Notes under the pieces: generated by a model
The model's input: the letters and a program-made list of their open reading frames with translations, nothing else
Databases searched by the model: none
What the model was told of the DNA's origin: nothing
Shown: positions 1 through 8,868 of the stretch, piece after piece
Numbering within the stretch: the first letter of the stretch is position 1
Layout: each line of letters opens with the position of its first letter
NCBI RefSeq assembly: GCF_000332315.1
Contig: NZ_KB235933.1
Location: forward strand, 499,335-563,334
DNA: 64,000 nucleotides
Reading direction: 5' to 3'
DNA from: Prochlorothrix hollandica PCC 9006 = CALU 1027
Lineage (GTDB): Bacteria > Cyanobacteriota > Cyanobacteriia > Prochlorotrichales > Prochlorotrichaceae
Program-made: the position numbers and the translations under genes

Positions 1-138
1 TTGTGGGGGGCGACGGGGGAACTGTTGTATGAGCACCGCGATCGCGGGCTATTGGGGTTTTCGGCATCCATGGGCAATCCCTTGCAGTTTTTGGATCAGT
101 TTTTAGATCAGTGTTTAGATCCTGCCGTTTCCCCTTGA
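1..138 (+). CDS. C-terminal end of an unidentified protein (partial)
   Basis: An open frame runs from the first base of the window to a TGA at 136-138, giving the last 45 residues of a protein whose start lies outside the window. The tail contains YEHRDRGLLGFSASMGNP and then a short FLDQ/LDQ repeat, which suggests a soluble globular C-terminus. It has a HIP1-type site (CGCGATCGCG) and codon use like its neighbours. I do not recognise the family. Confidence 0.6.
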   Translation: MWGATGELLYEHRDRGLLGFSASMGNPLQFLDQFLDQCLDPAVSP

Positions 139-179
139 ACCCGTAGAACCCCCTGGAGTCCCTGATTTGTTTTGATGGG

Positions 180-246
180 AGGTGGAACTTTCCTGAAGAC
201 CCTCACCCTAAATCCCTCTCCCAGGGCGGGAGAGGGACTTTGAAGA
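180..246. repeat. Dispersed hairpin repeat in the 139-454 spacer
   Basis: The spacer after the partial gene contains CCCTCTCCCAGGGCGGGAGAGGG, an almost perfect hairpin preceded by CCCTCACCCTAAAT. Sequences of this kind recur as dispersed repeats in cyanobacteria, and a shorter relative lies near 37745. The rest of the spacer holds only a three-fold direct repeat of about 13 bp (AATGGTCGAAATT) at 430-465, immediately downstream of the exonuclease stop on the minus strand. Confidence 0.5.
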
Positions 247-454
247 ATTCTTGATCCCCTTCTCCTCAGGGCTATGATGTACCCACAAATTGATCACTAC
301 CCAAAATCCTGATCTGAGTCCCCCGGTAACCGTCCCAGCCATTTAACTAAGATTAGTCGTTCGCTGCCCACCTCGATCGCAGTCTCTGGGACGATTATGG
401 CCCCCGATCCCTCTAAGGTTGGTTTAGGTTAATGGTCGAAATTAATGGTCGAAA

Positions 455-1084
455 TTAATGGTCAAAAATATTGCCATAGTGCAATAAATCGAGGGCGACC
501 AGGGTGGGGAGACACTGAAAACAGGACTGGGCCAAGTCCCAGCGTTCTTCCCGGCGCAACATCTCCCCTAAACGCTGGTAGACCGGAATCAGATAGCGCA
601 CATCATTGGCGGCATAGCTCAACTGCTCCAGGGAGAGATGACCGACATTGCCCCAGTCGGAGCTTTGGGCCGATTTATCCAGTTCCACCTGAACCAGTTC
701 ATTGACCACCTCCTTCAGGCCATGGCGGGGGGCATAGGTGCGGGCTAGCTTACTGGCGATTTTGGTGCAAAAGACGGGATTGACCTGGATGCCCAGATGG
801 TGGCTGAGGGTGGCCAGATCAAACCGGGCAAAGTGAAACAGTTTTAGGACAGATTGAGCTTCCAGCAACTGCTGTAAGTGGGGGGCGCTGGTCTGGTCCC
901 GTTCAATGCGTAGGGCTATGACAAAGCCCTGGGGATCGCACAGTTGCACCAGACAGAGACGATCGCGGTGGGGAATCAGCCCCATGGTTTCGGTGTCTAC
1001 GGCTAAGGTGTCGGCTTGGAGATAGCGGTCTAGATCCTGGGGGCTTAAGTCGCGATCGCGCACCTGAAAGGAATCGGTTTCCAT
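455..1084 (-). CDS. Ribonuclease D-like 3'-5' exonuclease
   Basis: Single-domain DEDD exonuclease of the RNase D type, expected to trim RNA 3' ends in the cytoplasm. The first acidic pair sits in LAVDTETMGL, followed by LCLVQLCDP; the second motif is LFHFARFDLATL; the C-terminal motif is SYAANDVRYLIPVY, with the Y-x3-D arrangement of the DEDDy group. There is no C-terminal HRDC domain, so it is the short cyanobacterial form rather than full-length RNase D. The frame stays open to an ATG at 1132, but the ATG at 1084 is preceded by GGAG at good spacing and begins close to the conserved domain, so I prefer it. It is transcribed away from the photoreceptor gene. Confidence 0.8.
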   Translation of the reverse strand: METDSFQVRDRDLSPQDLDRYLQADTLAVDTETMGLIPHRDRLCLVQLCDPQGFVIALRIERDQTSAPHLQQLLEAQSVLKLFHFARFDLATLSHHLGIQVNPVFCTKIASKLARTYAPRHGLKEVVNELVQVELDKSAQSSDWGNVGHLSLEQLSYAANDVRYLIPVYQRLGEMLRREERWDLAQSCFQCLPTLVALDLLHYGNIFDH

Positions 1085-1261
1085 GGTTTGGGACTCCATA
1101 ATGGCCAAATGGGTTCTCCCAAAGTACCCCAAAGAACTATCCGGGGATCATGAGGATCGGGGGAAGAATGCTCCAGGGCTGATGGTTATGGTGCAACTTA
1201 TCTAGTTTTATACTTTTATAAACCTTTCTTAAGGATGGGAGGAATTTTCAGCCATTCTAGA

Positions 1262-1364
1262 TACAGCAATCCTAAATCAGTTGTAAGGATCTCGATGGCT
1301 GAAACCCTTGGTGTGGTGTGCGCCCTCCGAGCGCACACCACACGACCCATTTCGGACTGCTGTA
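1262..1364 (+). repeat. 103-bp MITE-like element, copy 1
   Basis: Begins TACAGCAATCCTAAAT and ends with the near-inverse ATTTCGGACTGCTGTA. The centre is a perfect hairpin of GTGTGGTGTGCGC against GCGCACACCACAC. Both ends are TA, as expected of a TA-target (IS630/Tc1-like) miniature element. It ends 39 bp before the preferred start of the photoreceptor gene, so it may contribute to that promoter or leader. Confidence 0.85.
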
Positions 1365-1403
1365 GATGGAGGAAGTTTTCTAGATGGCACGGGAGCACGG
1401 TAC

Positions 1404-4400
1404 ATGGCGAGTTTGACCCCCACACCAGGGCAGATGCTGGAGCATATTAATCAGTCCTTAGAACAGATTGAAGACTTTCCCCAGATTTTGCAGGATGTTG
1501 CCCAAGCCATACAAACCTATTTAGACATCGATCGCGTTAAAGTCTACCGTTTTGCCCCGGATCACAGCGGTGAAGTCATTGCCGAAGCGCTCCATCCCCA
1601 GGGGCGACTCCCCTCCCTGTTGGGGCTACATTTTCCCGCCGACGACATCCCCCCCCAGTCCCGCGAGATCCTGCGTCAGGGCCGACAACGGATCATTGTT
1701 GATGTGGCCGCTAGACATAAAATTCTCCAGACCATCCCTGGATCCCCGATCGCCGATCTCAGTGCCACCGATCTCAGTGCCAACAATCATCGCTATAGCC
1801 CCATCGATCCCTGCCATATTCAATACCTCATGGCCATGGGAGTCCTCTCGGCCTTAACGGTGCCCATCCTCCAGAACCAACAGCTTTGGGGACTCCTCAG
1901 CCTGCACCACAGCCAGCCCTTCCGCTTTGGGGAGCAAGACCTACAACAAATTCAACTGTGGTCCCAGCAGATCTCCATCGCCTTGGCCAAGGTGGCCCTG
2001 TTGGAACAGGTGGCTTGGCAAACCCAACAGAACCAGCTTCTGGCCGCCATCCAAACCTTGCTGAACAGCGACAGTAGCCAAGACCAACTCTGCCACGCCA
2101 TTCTCCAGGACAGTGCCTTGGCACTCCAGGCGGATGGGGCACGGCTCTATGTCACCAATAGCCTGGGGGGAAGTAGTCAGGTGTATACCTGGGGGTGTCA
2201 GCCAGAAGTCCCCCTGCTGGAGGAACATCCCCAATGGGAGGCGTTGCTGACCCTGCTCCAGGGGCAATCCCTCGATGCTCCGGTCCTTTTGCGTGCTGTG
2301 GCTCCCCTGATGGCTCCGGTGGTTGCCGACGGCTCCGCTGATCTCCCCTGGCAAATTATTCAACCCCTCACCAGCGATCTGGAAACCCTAACCTTGCCGG
2401 GGGATCTGCTGCCAGGTTTTGCTACAGCCCATCTGCGGACGGTGTTGGTGGTGCCCCTCTGTTATCAGTCCCAAACCCTGGGCTACCTCAGCTTTTTCCG
2501 ATCTGTCCAATCCCTAGAGATGCGTTGGGCCGGTCACCACAGCGCCGATCCCCGCCACGATCGGCCCCGTGCATCCTTTAAGGTCTGGCTGGAACATCAG
2601 AACCGAGTGCTACCCTGGCAGGAGTCGGAGGTGGCCCTGGCCCAAACCCTGGGGCTGCACCTCTATATTTCCTTCATTCAACGCTGGCTCCAAACCCTCA
2701 GCCTCCACCAGTCCACCCACGATCCCCTGACCCGTTTACCCAACTCCAAACTGCTGCGCCAATGCCTTTCTCTGTCGATGTTGCAGTTACTACAACAGGG
2801 GGAAGTGCTGGCGGTGGCGATCTTGGATCTCGATCGCTTTAAAACCATCAATGAATCCTTTGGCCATGGGGTGGGGGATCAGGTGCTGCGATCGGTGGCC
2901 GATCGCCTGGAACACTACCTGCGACAGAGTTTGCCTGAGACCGATCAGCAGCGGCTCACCTTCTATTTAGGACGATGGCATGGGGATAGTTTTGTCCTGG
3001 TGCTCACCCAAATCCAGGGCCAGGAGGATGCGATCCGGCGGGGGCAACAAATCCTCCAATTATTTGAACAACCGTTCACGGTGCAACGGCAAGCCATTTA
3101 CCTGACCGCCAGCCTGGGCCTTGCCCTAGCCCCCTACCATGGGGACTCCGTCGAAACCCTGTTGAAGCACGGGGAAAGCGCCATGTATAAGGCCAAGACC
3201 CAGGGCAAAAATACCTGTGCCATCTATACCCCCTTCCTGCGCCTCAATCGGGATTCCCGCCCAGTGCTGGAATCGGAGTTACGCGCCGCCCTCGATCGCC
3301 AGGAATTTGTCCTCCATTATCAACCCCAACTCGATCTGACCACGAACCAGATCATTGGGGTGGAAGCGCTGGTGCGGTGGCAGCATCCCCGTATGGGCCT
3401 GATTTCCCCCGGCCAGTTCATCACCATGGCGGAAGAGATGGGCATTCTCAATAGTCTCAGCCACTGGATATTGGTCACCGCCTGCCAGCAACAGCACCAC
3501 TGGCAACAACAGGGGTTACCCCCCTTAAGGATGGCGGTGAACATTCCCCCCCATCAGTTTGAGTCTGCCACCTTTGTGGCGGAGGTGGACGCGATCGTGG
3601 CGGCGACGGGTATTGATCCCCGTTATTTGGAGTTAGAAATTACCGAGGAAGCCACGGCCCAAGATATGCCGGGAACGGTGAAACGGTTGCAGGCGTTGCA
3701 AGATCAAGGGGTTCACATTGCCCTGGATGACTTTGGTCAGGGCTATTCTTGCCTCAGTGCCCTCAAGCATTTCCCCATCCACACCCTCAAAATCGATCGG
3801 GCTTTCATTAAGGACTTGCCCCAGGATGCCAGTGATGCGGCCATTGCTAAGACCATCGTCGCCCTGGGCCAGGGCTTGCAGTTGCAGGTGGTGGCGGAAG
3901 GGGTGGAAACCCTGGCCCAACTGGAGTTTCTGCGGCAGATTGCCTGTCCTTTAGTCCAGGGCTATTTGATCAGTCCGCCCCTGGCCCCGGACGCTTTGGA
4001 ACAGTGGTTCCGCGATCGCCATCAGAAAACCTCGCCGTCCCCTGGATCCACCTTGGCACCGACCCTGCCTGCATTAGACGGTTTTCCCCCGGTTGCCCCG
4101 ATCGGTGACCTTGCCCAGTTTCCAGGCATTGCCGCCACCCCAGTATCTTGCCCTACCTCTCCCCCAGCGGAGGAGTACCATGCCCTCCAACAGAGCCTAT
4201 TGATCCAGGTGCGTCAGGAGCAGTTGGTCAATGAGATTGCCCAGAAAATTCGCCAGTCCTTGGATCTGGATGACATCCTCAATGTGACGGTGACGGAGGT
4301 GCGGACCCTGTTACAAACCGATCGTGTCCTGTTGTTTCAGTTTGATGAAACCTGGCAGGGCAAGGTGGTTAAAGAGTCCGTGGCGGTGGATTGTCTGGCC

Positions 4401-5240
4401 ATTATGGGGGAACAGATCAACGATCCCTGTTTCCACACGAACTATCTTCAAGCCTATCGCCAGGGACGGTTTCGGGCGATTCCAGATATCCACCAGGCAG
4501 GGCTAGCGGACTGCCATCGCCAGATGCTAGCCAGCTACGGCATCAAGGCCAATTTAGTGATGCCCGTAATCTATCGGGAGCACCTGTGGGGGTTACTCAT
4601 TGCCCACCACTGCCGCAGCACTCGCCCCTGGCAAGACCACGAAATTACCCTCCTCAACCGTTTAGCCACCCAAGCCGCCATTGCCATTAGCCAAGGGGAA
4701 CTATACCAAAAGCTGGAACAGGCCAACCGCAAGCTGACCCGTTTATCTACCCAGGACGGCCTGACCCAGGTGGCCAATCGCTACTGTTTTGATCAGGCGT
4801 TGGCGCAAGAATGGCTGCGTGCCCAACGCAACCAGCAACCCTTGGGCTTGATTTTGGCGGATTTAGATTTCTTTAAGCAGTTCAATGACACCTATGGTCA
4901 CCCAGCGGGCGATCGCTGCTTGCAGCAGGTGGCCCAAGTGCTGCGGGACAGTGTTCAGCGTCCGGGGGATCTGGTGGCCCGCTATGGGGGGGAAGAGTTT
5001 GTGATTTTGTTGCCCGATACCCAGCGGGTTGGGGTGCGGGCGGTGGCCGATCGACTGCGGCAAAAGGTGCAACAGTTACATATTCCCCATGAGCGATCGC
5101 CCCTGGGGGAAGTGACCATTAGCCTAGGCATGACCAGCCGCCTCATTGCCCTGACCGAGGAACCCACCGCCCTCCTGGAGGAAACCGACCAAGCCCTCTA
5201 CCGGGCCAAAGCCCAGGGCCGCAATTGTATTCATGGCTAG
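1404..5240 (+). CDS. cph2: Cph2-like phytochrome with c-di-GMP synthesis and hydrolysis domains
   Basis: 1278-aa soluble photoreceptor with the order GAF-GAF-GGDEF-EAL-GAF-GGDEF, which is that of Synechocystis Cph2 (a light regulator of phototaxis). GAF1 carries the bilin-attachment Cys137 in DPCHIQYL. The first GGDEF has RWHGDSF at the active-site loop, so it is probably not a cyclase. The EAL domain keeps EALVRW (Glu654) and DDFGQGYS, consistent with active c-di-GMP hydrolysis. GAF3 is a DXCF-type cyanobacteriochrome domain: Cys1009 in DPCF and Cys1037 in DCHRQML, 28 residues apart. The last GGDEF has an intact RYGGEEF loop. I chose ATG 1404; the frame extends upstream to 1308, but that stretch lies inside the MITE-like repeat. 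Next gene on the same strand is a histidine kinase 63 bp away. Confidence 0.93.
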   Translation: MASLTPTPGQMLEHINQSLEQIEDFPQILQDVAQAIQTYLDIDRVKVYRFAPDHSGEVIAEALHPQGRLPSLLGLHFPADDIPPQSREILRQGRQRIIVDVAARHKILQTIPGSPIADLSATDLSANNHRYSPIDPCHIQYLMAMGVLSALTVPILQNQQLWGLLSLHHSQPFRFGEQDLQQIQLWSQQISIALAKVALLEQVAWQTQQNQLLAAIQTLLNSDSSQDQLCHAILQDSALALQADGARLYVTNSLGGSSQVYTWGCQPEVPLLEEHPQWEALLTLLQGQSLDAPVLLRAVAPLMAPVVADGSADLPWQIIQPLTSDLETLTLPGDLLPGFATAHLRTVLVVPLCYQSQTLGYLSFFRSVQSLEMRWAGHHSADPRHDRPRASFKVWLEHQNRVLPWQESEVALAQTLGLHLYISFIQRWLQTLSLHQSTHDPLTRLPNSKLLRQCLSLSMLQLLQQGEVLAVAILDLDRFKTINESFGHGVGDQVLRSVADRLEHYLRQSLPETDQQRLTFYLGRWHGDSFVLVLTQIQGQEDAIRRGQQILQLFEQPFTVQRQAIYLTASLGLALAPYHGDSVETLLKHGESAMYKAKTQGKNTCAIYTPFLRLNRDSRPVLESELRAALDRQEFVLHYQPQLDLTTNQIIGVEALVRWQHPRMGLISPGQFITMAEEMGILNSLSHWILVTACQQQHHWQQQGLPPLRMAVNIPPHQFESATFVAEVDAIVAATGIDPRYLELEITEEATAQDMPGTVKRLQALQDQGVHIALDDFGQGYSCLSALKHFPIHTLKIDRAFIKDLPQDASDAAIAKTIVALGQGLQLQVVAEGVETLAQLEFLRQIACPLVQGYLISPPLAPDALEQWFRDRHQKTSPSPGSTLAPTLPALDGFPPVAPIGDLAQFPGIAATPVSCPTSPPAEEYHALQQSLLIQVRQEQLVNEIAQKIRQSLDLDDILNVTVTEVRTLLQTDRVLLFQFDETWQGKVVKESVAVDCLAIMGEQINDPCFHTNYLQAYRQGRFRAIPDIHQAGLADCHRQMLASYGIKANLVMPVIYREHLWGLLIAHHCRSTRPWQDHEITLLNRLATQAAIAISQGELYQKLEQANRKLTRLSTQDGLTQVANRYCFDQALAQEWLRAQRNQQPLGLILADLDFFKQFNDTYGHPAGDRCLQQVAQVLRDSVQRPGDLVARYGGEEFVILLPDTQRVGVRAVADRLRQKVQQLHIPHERSPLGEVTISLGMTSRLIALTEEPTALLEETDQALYRAKAQGRNCIHG

Positions 5241-5276
5241 ATTTAGGGCTAGATTTAGGGCTAGATTTAGGGCTAG
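5235..5276. repeat. 12-bp tandem repeat spanning the cph2 stop codon
   Basis: GGCTAGATTTAG is repeated three times and followed by a partial copy. The first unit contains the TAG stop of the photoreceptor gene, so the expansion lies in the short gap before the histidine kinase. It resembles the other CTAG-containing short tandem repeats of this window. Confidence 0.85.
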
Positions 5277-5303
5277 TCTGGCCCTTGCTGTCCCCCCCCG
5301 CCC

Positions 5304-6746
5304 ATGTTCCAAGCCACCCGCCGCCGCCTTGCCCTGTGGTACACCGCCCTCACAGCAGTGCTGCTGTTGCTGTTTGCCAGTAGTTTTTATTTTTATGTGC
5401 GCCACACCCTCATTGAGCGCATTGATGACACCTTAAGCCATGTGGCGGAAGTGGTGGAGCGTTCCCTGGTCATTGAAGCAGCCCCCGATGGCTTGGTCTG
5501 GATGATCGATGGCCATGTGTCCCAACAGGTGAACGTGGAAGCCAGTTTCCGCAATAACATTCTCTTCAGTAACGACGATGACCATATTGATCTGGAATGG
5601 TTCAGTGCCCAAGGAACCCTGCTGTGGTCCACCTTTTCCGACCCCTTGGATTTGGAATTCCACGGCGATCGCAAGGGGGAAACCGTCGCCATCCAACCGG
5701 GACTCTATGGGGAAGAAATCCTGCTGCGACAAATGACCTTGCCGGTGCAATTGGGGCGGCAGATCCTGGGCTACTTACGGGTCAGTCATCCCTGGTTTGA
5801 GGTGACCAAGCCCATTCGCCAGCTTTTTTGGGACTTATGCAGCGGTTTAGCCTTGGTACTGGGGGCGGTCACCGCCATGGGCTGGTTTCTGTCGGGACTG
5901 GCCATACGTCCAGTGCAGGAGTCCTACCAACACCTGAAGCAGTTCACCGCCGATGCTTCCCATGAACTGCGCAACCCCATTGCCATTATCCAAGCCAATG
6001 TCCAAGCCACCTTGGCGGAACCCCTACCCGATGCCCATGTGCAGCAGCAATTGCAGGTGGTGGAGCGCTTAACCCGACGCTTGGGGCGGTTGGTGGATGA
6101 CTTACTGTTTTTGGCACGACAGGACAGCGGCATGGTGCAGCCCCAATGGAGCCGGGTTGATTTGGATGAGGTGCTGCTGGAGGTGGTGGAAGAACAGGAA
6201 GCCAACGCCCTCGATCGCCAGATCACCATTAGTCTGGACTTTCCCGATATCCCCCCCGGCCCTGGTGACGACAACAGCGATCCTCTATCCCCGGCCCGCC
6301 CCCCGAACTCCGCTCCCGGATCCCCAGAACCCCAGGGTCTGGTGACGGAAACCGGGTTTCAGTTGCGGGGCGATCGCGAACAACTAGCCCGACTGTTCAC
6401 CAATCTAATCAGCAATGCCATCCAATACACCCCCCAGGGGGGAGAAGTACAGGTGATTTTGCACCAGGACCCTCCCGTAGTGGTGCGGGGCAAGGGGCTG
6501 GCCACCTGGGGGGTGGCGGTGGTGGATACGGGGGCGGGCATTGCGGCGGAGGATCTGCCCCATGTCTTCGATCGCTTTTACCGGGTCGATCCGGCCCGTT
6601 GCCGCCAAGGTAGCCAAGGTTCCGGTCTCGGCTTGGCCATTGTTCAGGCGATCGCCCAAGCCCACCAGGGTCACGTCCAAGTCCAAAGCCAACTGCACCA
6701 GGGCAGTCGCTTTACGGTCACCTTACCGGCCCTCCCTGGGGAGTAA
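5304..6746 (+). CDS. Membrane sensor histidine kinase
   Basis: 480-aa two-component sensor. The N-terminus MFQATRRRLALWYTAL leads into a transmembrane helix (about residues 13-33), then a periplasmic domain of about 140 residues, a second helix (about 175-200), and the kinase core. The phosphoacceptor is His220 in DASHELRNP; the ATP-binding lobe has N (NLISNAIQYT), G1 (VVDTGAGI), F (VFDRFYR) and G2 (GSGLGLAIV). A Pro/Ser-rich insert separates HisKA from HATPase. The N-terminal sequence resembles the cyanobacterial ManS-type kinases that sense manganese; that is from memory and not proven here. No response regulator gene is adjacent, so its partner is encoded elsewhere. Confidence 0.9.
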   Translation: MFQATRRRLALWYTALTAVLLLLFASSFYFYVRHTLIERIDDTLSHVAEVVERSLVIEAAPDGLVWMIDGHVSQQVNVEASFRNNILFSNDDDHIDLEWFSAQGTLLWSTFSDPLDLEFHGDRKGETVAIQPGLYGEEILLRQMTLPVQLGRQILGYLRVSHPWFEVTKPIRQLFWDLCSGLALVLGAVTAMGWFLSGLAIRPVQESYQHLKQFTADASHELRNPIAIIQANVQATLAEPLPDAHVQQQLQVVERLTRRLGRLVDDLLFLARQDSGMVQPQWSRVDLDEVLLEVVEEQEANALDRQITISLDFPDIPPGPGDDNSDPLSPARPPNSAPGSPEPQGLVTETGFQLRGDREQLARLFTNLISNAIQYTPQGGEVQVILHQDPPVVVRGKGLATWGVAVVDTGAGIAAEDLPHVFDRFYRVDPARCRQGSQGSGLGLAIVQAIAQAHQGHVQVQSQLHQGSRFTVTLPALPGE

Positions 6747-6867
6747 TCCCCAATCTTAAAATTTAACTACTTTCATAAGGCTAAAGTACCTTATAGATCA
6801 ATCAATTTATTAGCCTAGAATAGGGTACTGATTATCGATAAGTAGAACAGGAAAAATAAACGCAGCT

Positions 6868-6947
6868 TGTAGGGTGTGTTAGGCGTAGCCGTAACGCACC
6901 GCAGAGTCAGGTTTTGATGCGTTACGCTATCGCTAACGCATCCTACG
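6868..6947. repeat. Palindromic dispersed repeat (GTAACGCA type)
   Basis: GTAGGGTGTGTTAGGCG at the left pairs imperfectly with CGCTAACGCATCCTAC at the right, with an internal GTAACGCAC / GTTACGC pair. Repeats of this kind are common between cyanobacterial genes. With copy 2 of the 103-bp element it fills most of the 388-bp spacer between the kinase and the methyltransferase. Confidence 0.7.
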
Positions 6948-6967
6948 GGAATTTCCTTCGATCTACT

Positions 6968-7070
6968 TACAGCAACCCTAAATCAGTTGTAAGGATCTCG
7001 AAGGCTGAAACCCTTGGTGTGGTGTGCCCCCGGAGGGGGCACACCACACGACCCATTTAGGACTGCTGTA
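6968..7070 (+). repeat. 103-bp MITE-like element, copy 2
   Basis: Same ends (TACAGCAACCCTAAAT ... GGACTGCTGTA) and the same length as copy 1. The central hairpin reads GTGTGGTGTGCCCCC against GGGGGCACACCACAC. The hairpin tip differs from copy 1 in a compensated way, so the stem is conserved while its sequence drifts. Confidence 0.88.
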
Positions 7071-7134
7071 TTAGTTACGATTAATGGTAGCATATTATAC
7101 ATTAATAGAGGGCAAATAAATAGAGGGCAAATAA

Positions 7135-8202
7135 ATGATCGACAATATTTCTGTGATTGATCTATTCTGTGGCGCTGGTGGGTTGACTTATGGGTTTGAA
7201 CAAGCAGGTCTTCCAGTTAAGGTTGGGTATGACATTGATCCAAATTGCAAGTTTCCCTATGAATATAACAATAATTCTAAATTTATATTACAGGATATAA
7301 ATTGCGTTACTAAGCATGACTTAGAGAAACACTTTTCTGGCAGTTCAGTTAAAGTGTTAGCAGGTTGTGCTCCTTGCCAGCCCTTCTCCAGTTATGCAAG
7401 GCGTTACTCTGATAAAGAGTCTAAATGGAAGCTGCTGCTGGATTTTGCCCGCTTAGTTCAAGAGTGTAAGCCAGAAATTGTTTCGATGGAGAATGTAATT
7501 CAGTTAAAATATCACTCTGTTTTCATGGAATTTATTCAAGTCCTAGAGACTTTGAAGTATTCAATTAAATTTTATGAAGTTAACTGCTTAAATTATGGCG
7601 TTCCTCAGACTCGCAAAAGGTTAGTCTTGTTAGCATCAAAATTGGGAGAAATAGAGTTAAGTTCTCCAACCCATGATCCTGAAGGATATGAAACAGTCCG
7701 TCAAGCTATTGAACACTTAGATCCCTTAGGGGCAGGAGAAATATCTGTAATAGATCGATTACATCAGTGCAGCAAATTGTCTGACTTAAATCTTCGACGT
7801 ATTCGTGCTTCCAGACCGGGCGGAACTTGGCGAGACTGGCCTGAGGATCTAGTCGCTCAGTGCCATACCAAAAAAAGTGGTAAAACCTATCCAGGAGTAT
7901 ATGGCCGTATGGAGTGGGATAAACCTAGCCCAACTATCACAACTCAATGCTTTGGCTTTGGCAATGGGCGTTTTGGGCATCCTGAACAAGATAGAGCAAT
8001 ATCCCTTAGGGAGGCAGCATTATTACAAACTTTTCCATTAAGCTATCAATTTGTAGAATCTGAAAAGCCTGTGATTTTTAATCAAATAGGTCGGCTAGTG
8101 GGTAATGCTGTTCCTGTGAAACTAGCTAGAGTTATCGCCAAAAGTATTCTAGAACACATTAGGAACTTTGATTTAGAGAGTATTGACCGAAGCAGGATCT
8201 AA
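7135..8202 (+). CDS. Cytosine-C5 DNA methyltransferase
   Basis: 355-aa m5C DNA methyltransferase that would methylate a short target site using S-adenosylmethionine. Motif I is DLFCGAGGLTYGFE; the nucleophile is Cys81 in APCQPFS (the usual first Pro is Ala); motif VI is MENV; motif VIII is QTRKRLVLL; motifs IX-X appear as LREAALLQTFP and GRLVGNAVP. The target-recognition region is short. The ATG follows AATAGAGGGCAAAT, present twice in tandem, which supplies a good ribosome site. The gene is clearly AT-richer than its flanks, suggesting transfer. Its 3' end overlaps the 3' end of the HEPN gene by 30 bp in convergent orientation, so the three genes form one compact island. Confidence 0.93.
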   Translation: MIDNISVIDLFCGAGGLTYGFEQAGLPVKVGYDIDPNCKFPYEYNNNSKFILQDINCVTKHDLEKHFSGSSVKVLAGCAPCQPFSSYARRYSDKESKWKLLLDFARLVQECKPEIVSMENVIQLKYHSVFMEFIQVLETLKYSIKFYEVNCLNYGVPQTRKRLVLLASKLGEIELSSPTHDPEGYETVRQAIEHLDPLGAGEISVIDRLHQCSKLSDLNLRRIRASRPGGTWRDWPEDLVAQCHTKKSGKTYPGVYGRMEWDKPSPTITTQCFGFGNGRFGHPEQDRAISLREAALLQTFPLSYQFVESEKPVIFNQIGRLVGNAVPVKLARVIAKSILEHIRNFDLESIDRSRI

Positions 8203-8868
8203 ATATTCAGAATTTTCGAGATAGGTTTCAATATTCTGAATTATTTGCTTCAAATATTTAATTACGTTGGTCTTGATGCTTAAAAGCTCATCTGTGGTTT
8301 GATCTCGCCCTACTTCTGTAAAAGACTTGATTCCATGAGCCAAATCGTTTCTATTTGCTTTAATAGCTAGTAAATCATTGCCGATGCCAATTATATAGTC
8401 AGTTTCATAAGAAAACCCATATTCACTTGCAGTTTCTCTTATTTTTCTCTGGTCAATATTCCCTGAAAACAACTTTTCCTTGTTAAAGCCAGCAGTAATA
8501 ATATCAACGGAAATTGCTGCGGTATGTTTAGAGATTATATCAGGATTTGCGTTTTTTAGATTTTTGAGAATAATTTTCTTAAGTTCAGGTCTAATTTGAT
8601 CATAGGAAACTCCGTCTCTTTTTAGTCTGTCAAAAACTGATTCGATGACGTTCCGCATAGTGGATTCTACCAAATTATAGAGCAAGAGAAAACCACTGGC
8701 TTTTAAAGTTTTCAGAAGATCGGGATCAATACCCTTTATTTTTGAACTATTGCCGTTGCTACCCATACTTAATTGAGTTGTACCTTGCTCTAGACTTTTC
8801 AACAAGATGAAATATTTACTCACCTCTTTGGAGCGTTCATTGAAATCTTGAATTAAGGTACTAGTCAT
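8173..8868 (-). CDS. HEPN-domain protein, MAE_28990/MAE_18760-like (putative RNase)
   Basis: 231-aa, mostly helical protein. It carries RNDLAH, the R-x4-H signature (Arg173, His178) of HEPN ribonucleases, in the helix where these proteins place it. Upstream, FLLLYNLVESTMRNVIESVFD matches the first long helix of MAE_28990-type HEPN proteins. Its ATG overlaps the stop of the DUF262 gene in ATGA, so the two are translationally coupled. HEPN proteins of this kind often act as toxins or effectors that cut RNA; the partner DUF262 protein may sense or restrain it. Base composition is AT-rich like the methyltransferase. Confidence 0.75.
   Translation of the reverse strand: MTSTLIQDFNERSKEVSKYFILLKSLEQGTTQLSMGSNGNSSKIKGIDPDLLKTLKASGFLLLYNLVESTMRNVIESVFDRLKRDGVSYDQIRPELKKIILKNLKNANPDIISKHTAAISVDIITAGFNKEKLFSGNIDQRKIRETASEYGFSYETDYIIGIGNDLLAIKANRNDLAHGIKSFTEVGRDQTTDELLSIKTNVIKYLKQIIQNIETYLENSEYLDPASVNTL

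Noticed and set aside
1308..1403. Longer N-terminus of the Cph2-like gene starting at 1308
   Set aside because: These codons come from the right half of a dispersed 103-bp repeat; ATG 1404 gives 1278 aa, close to the known Cph2 length.
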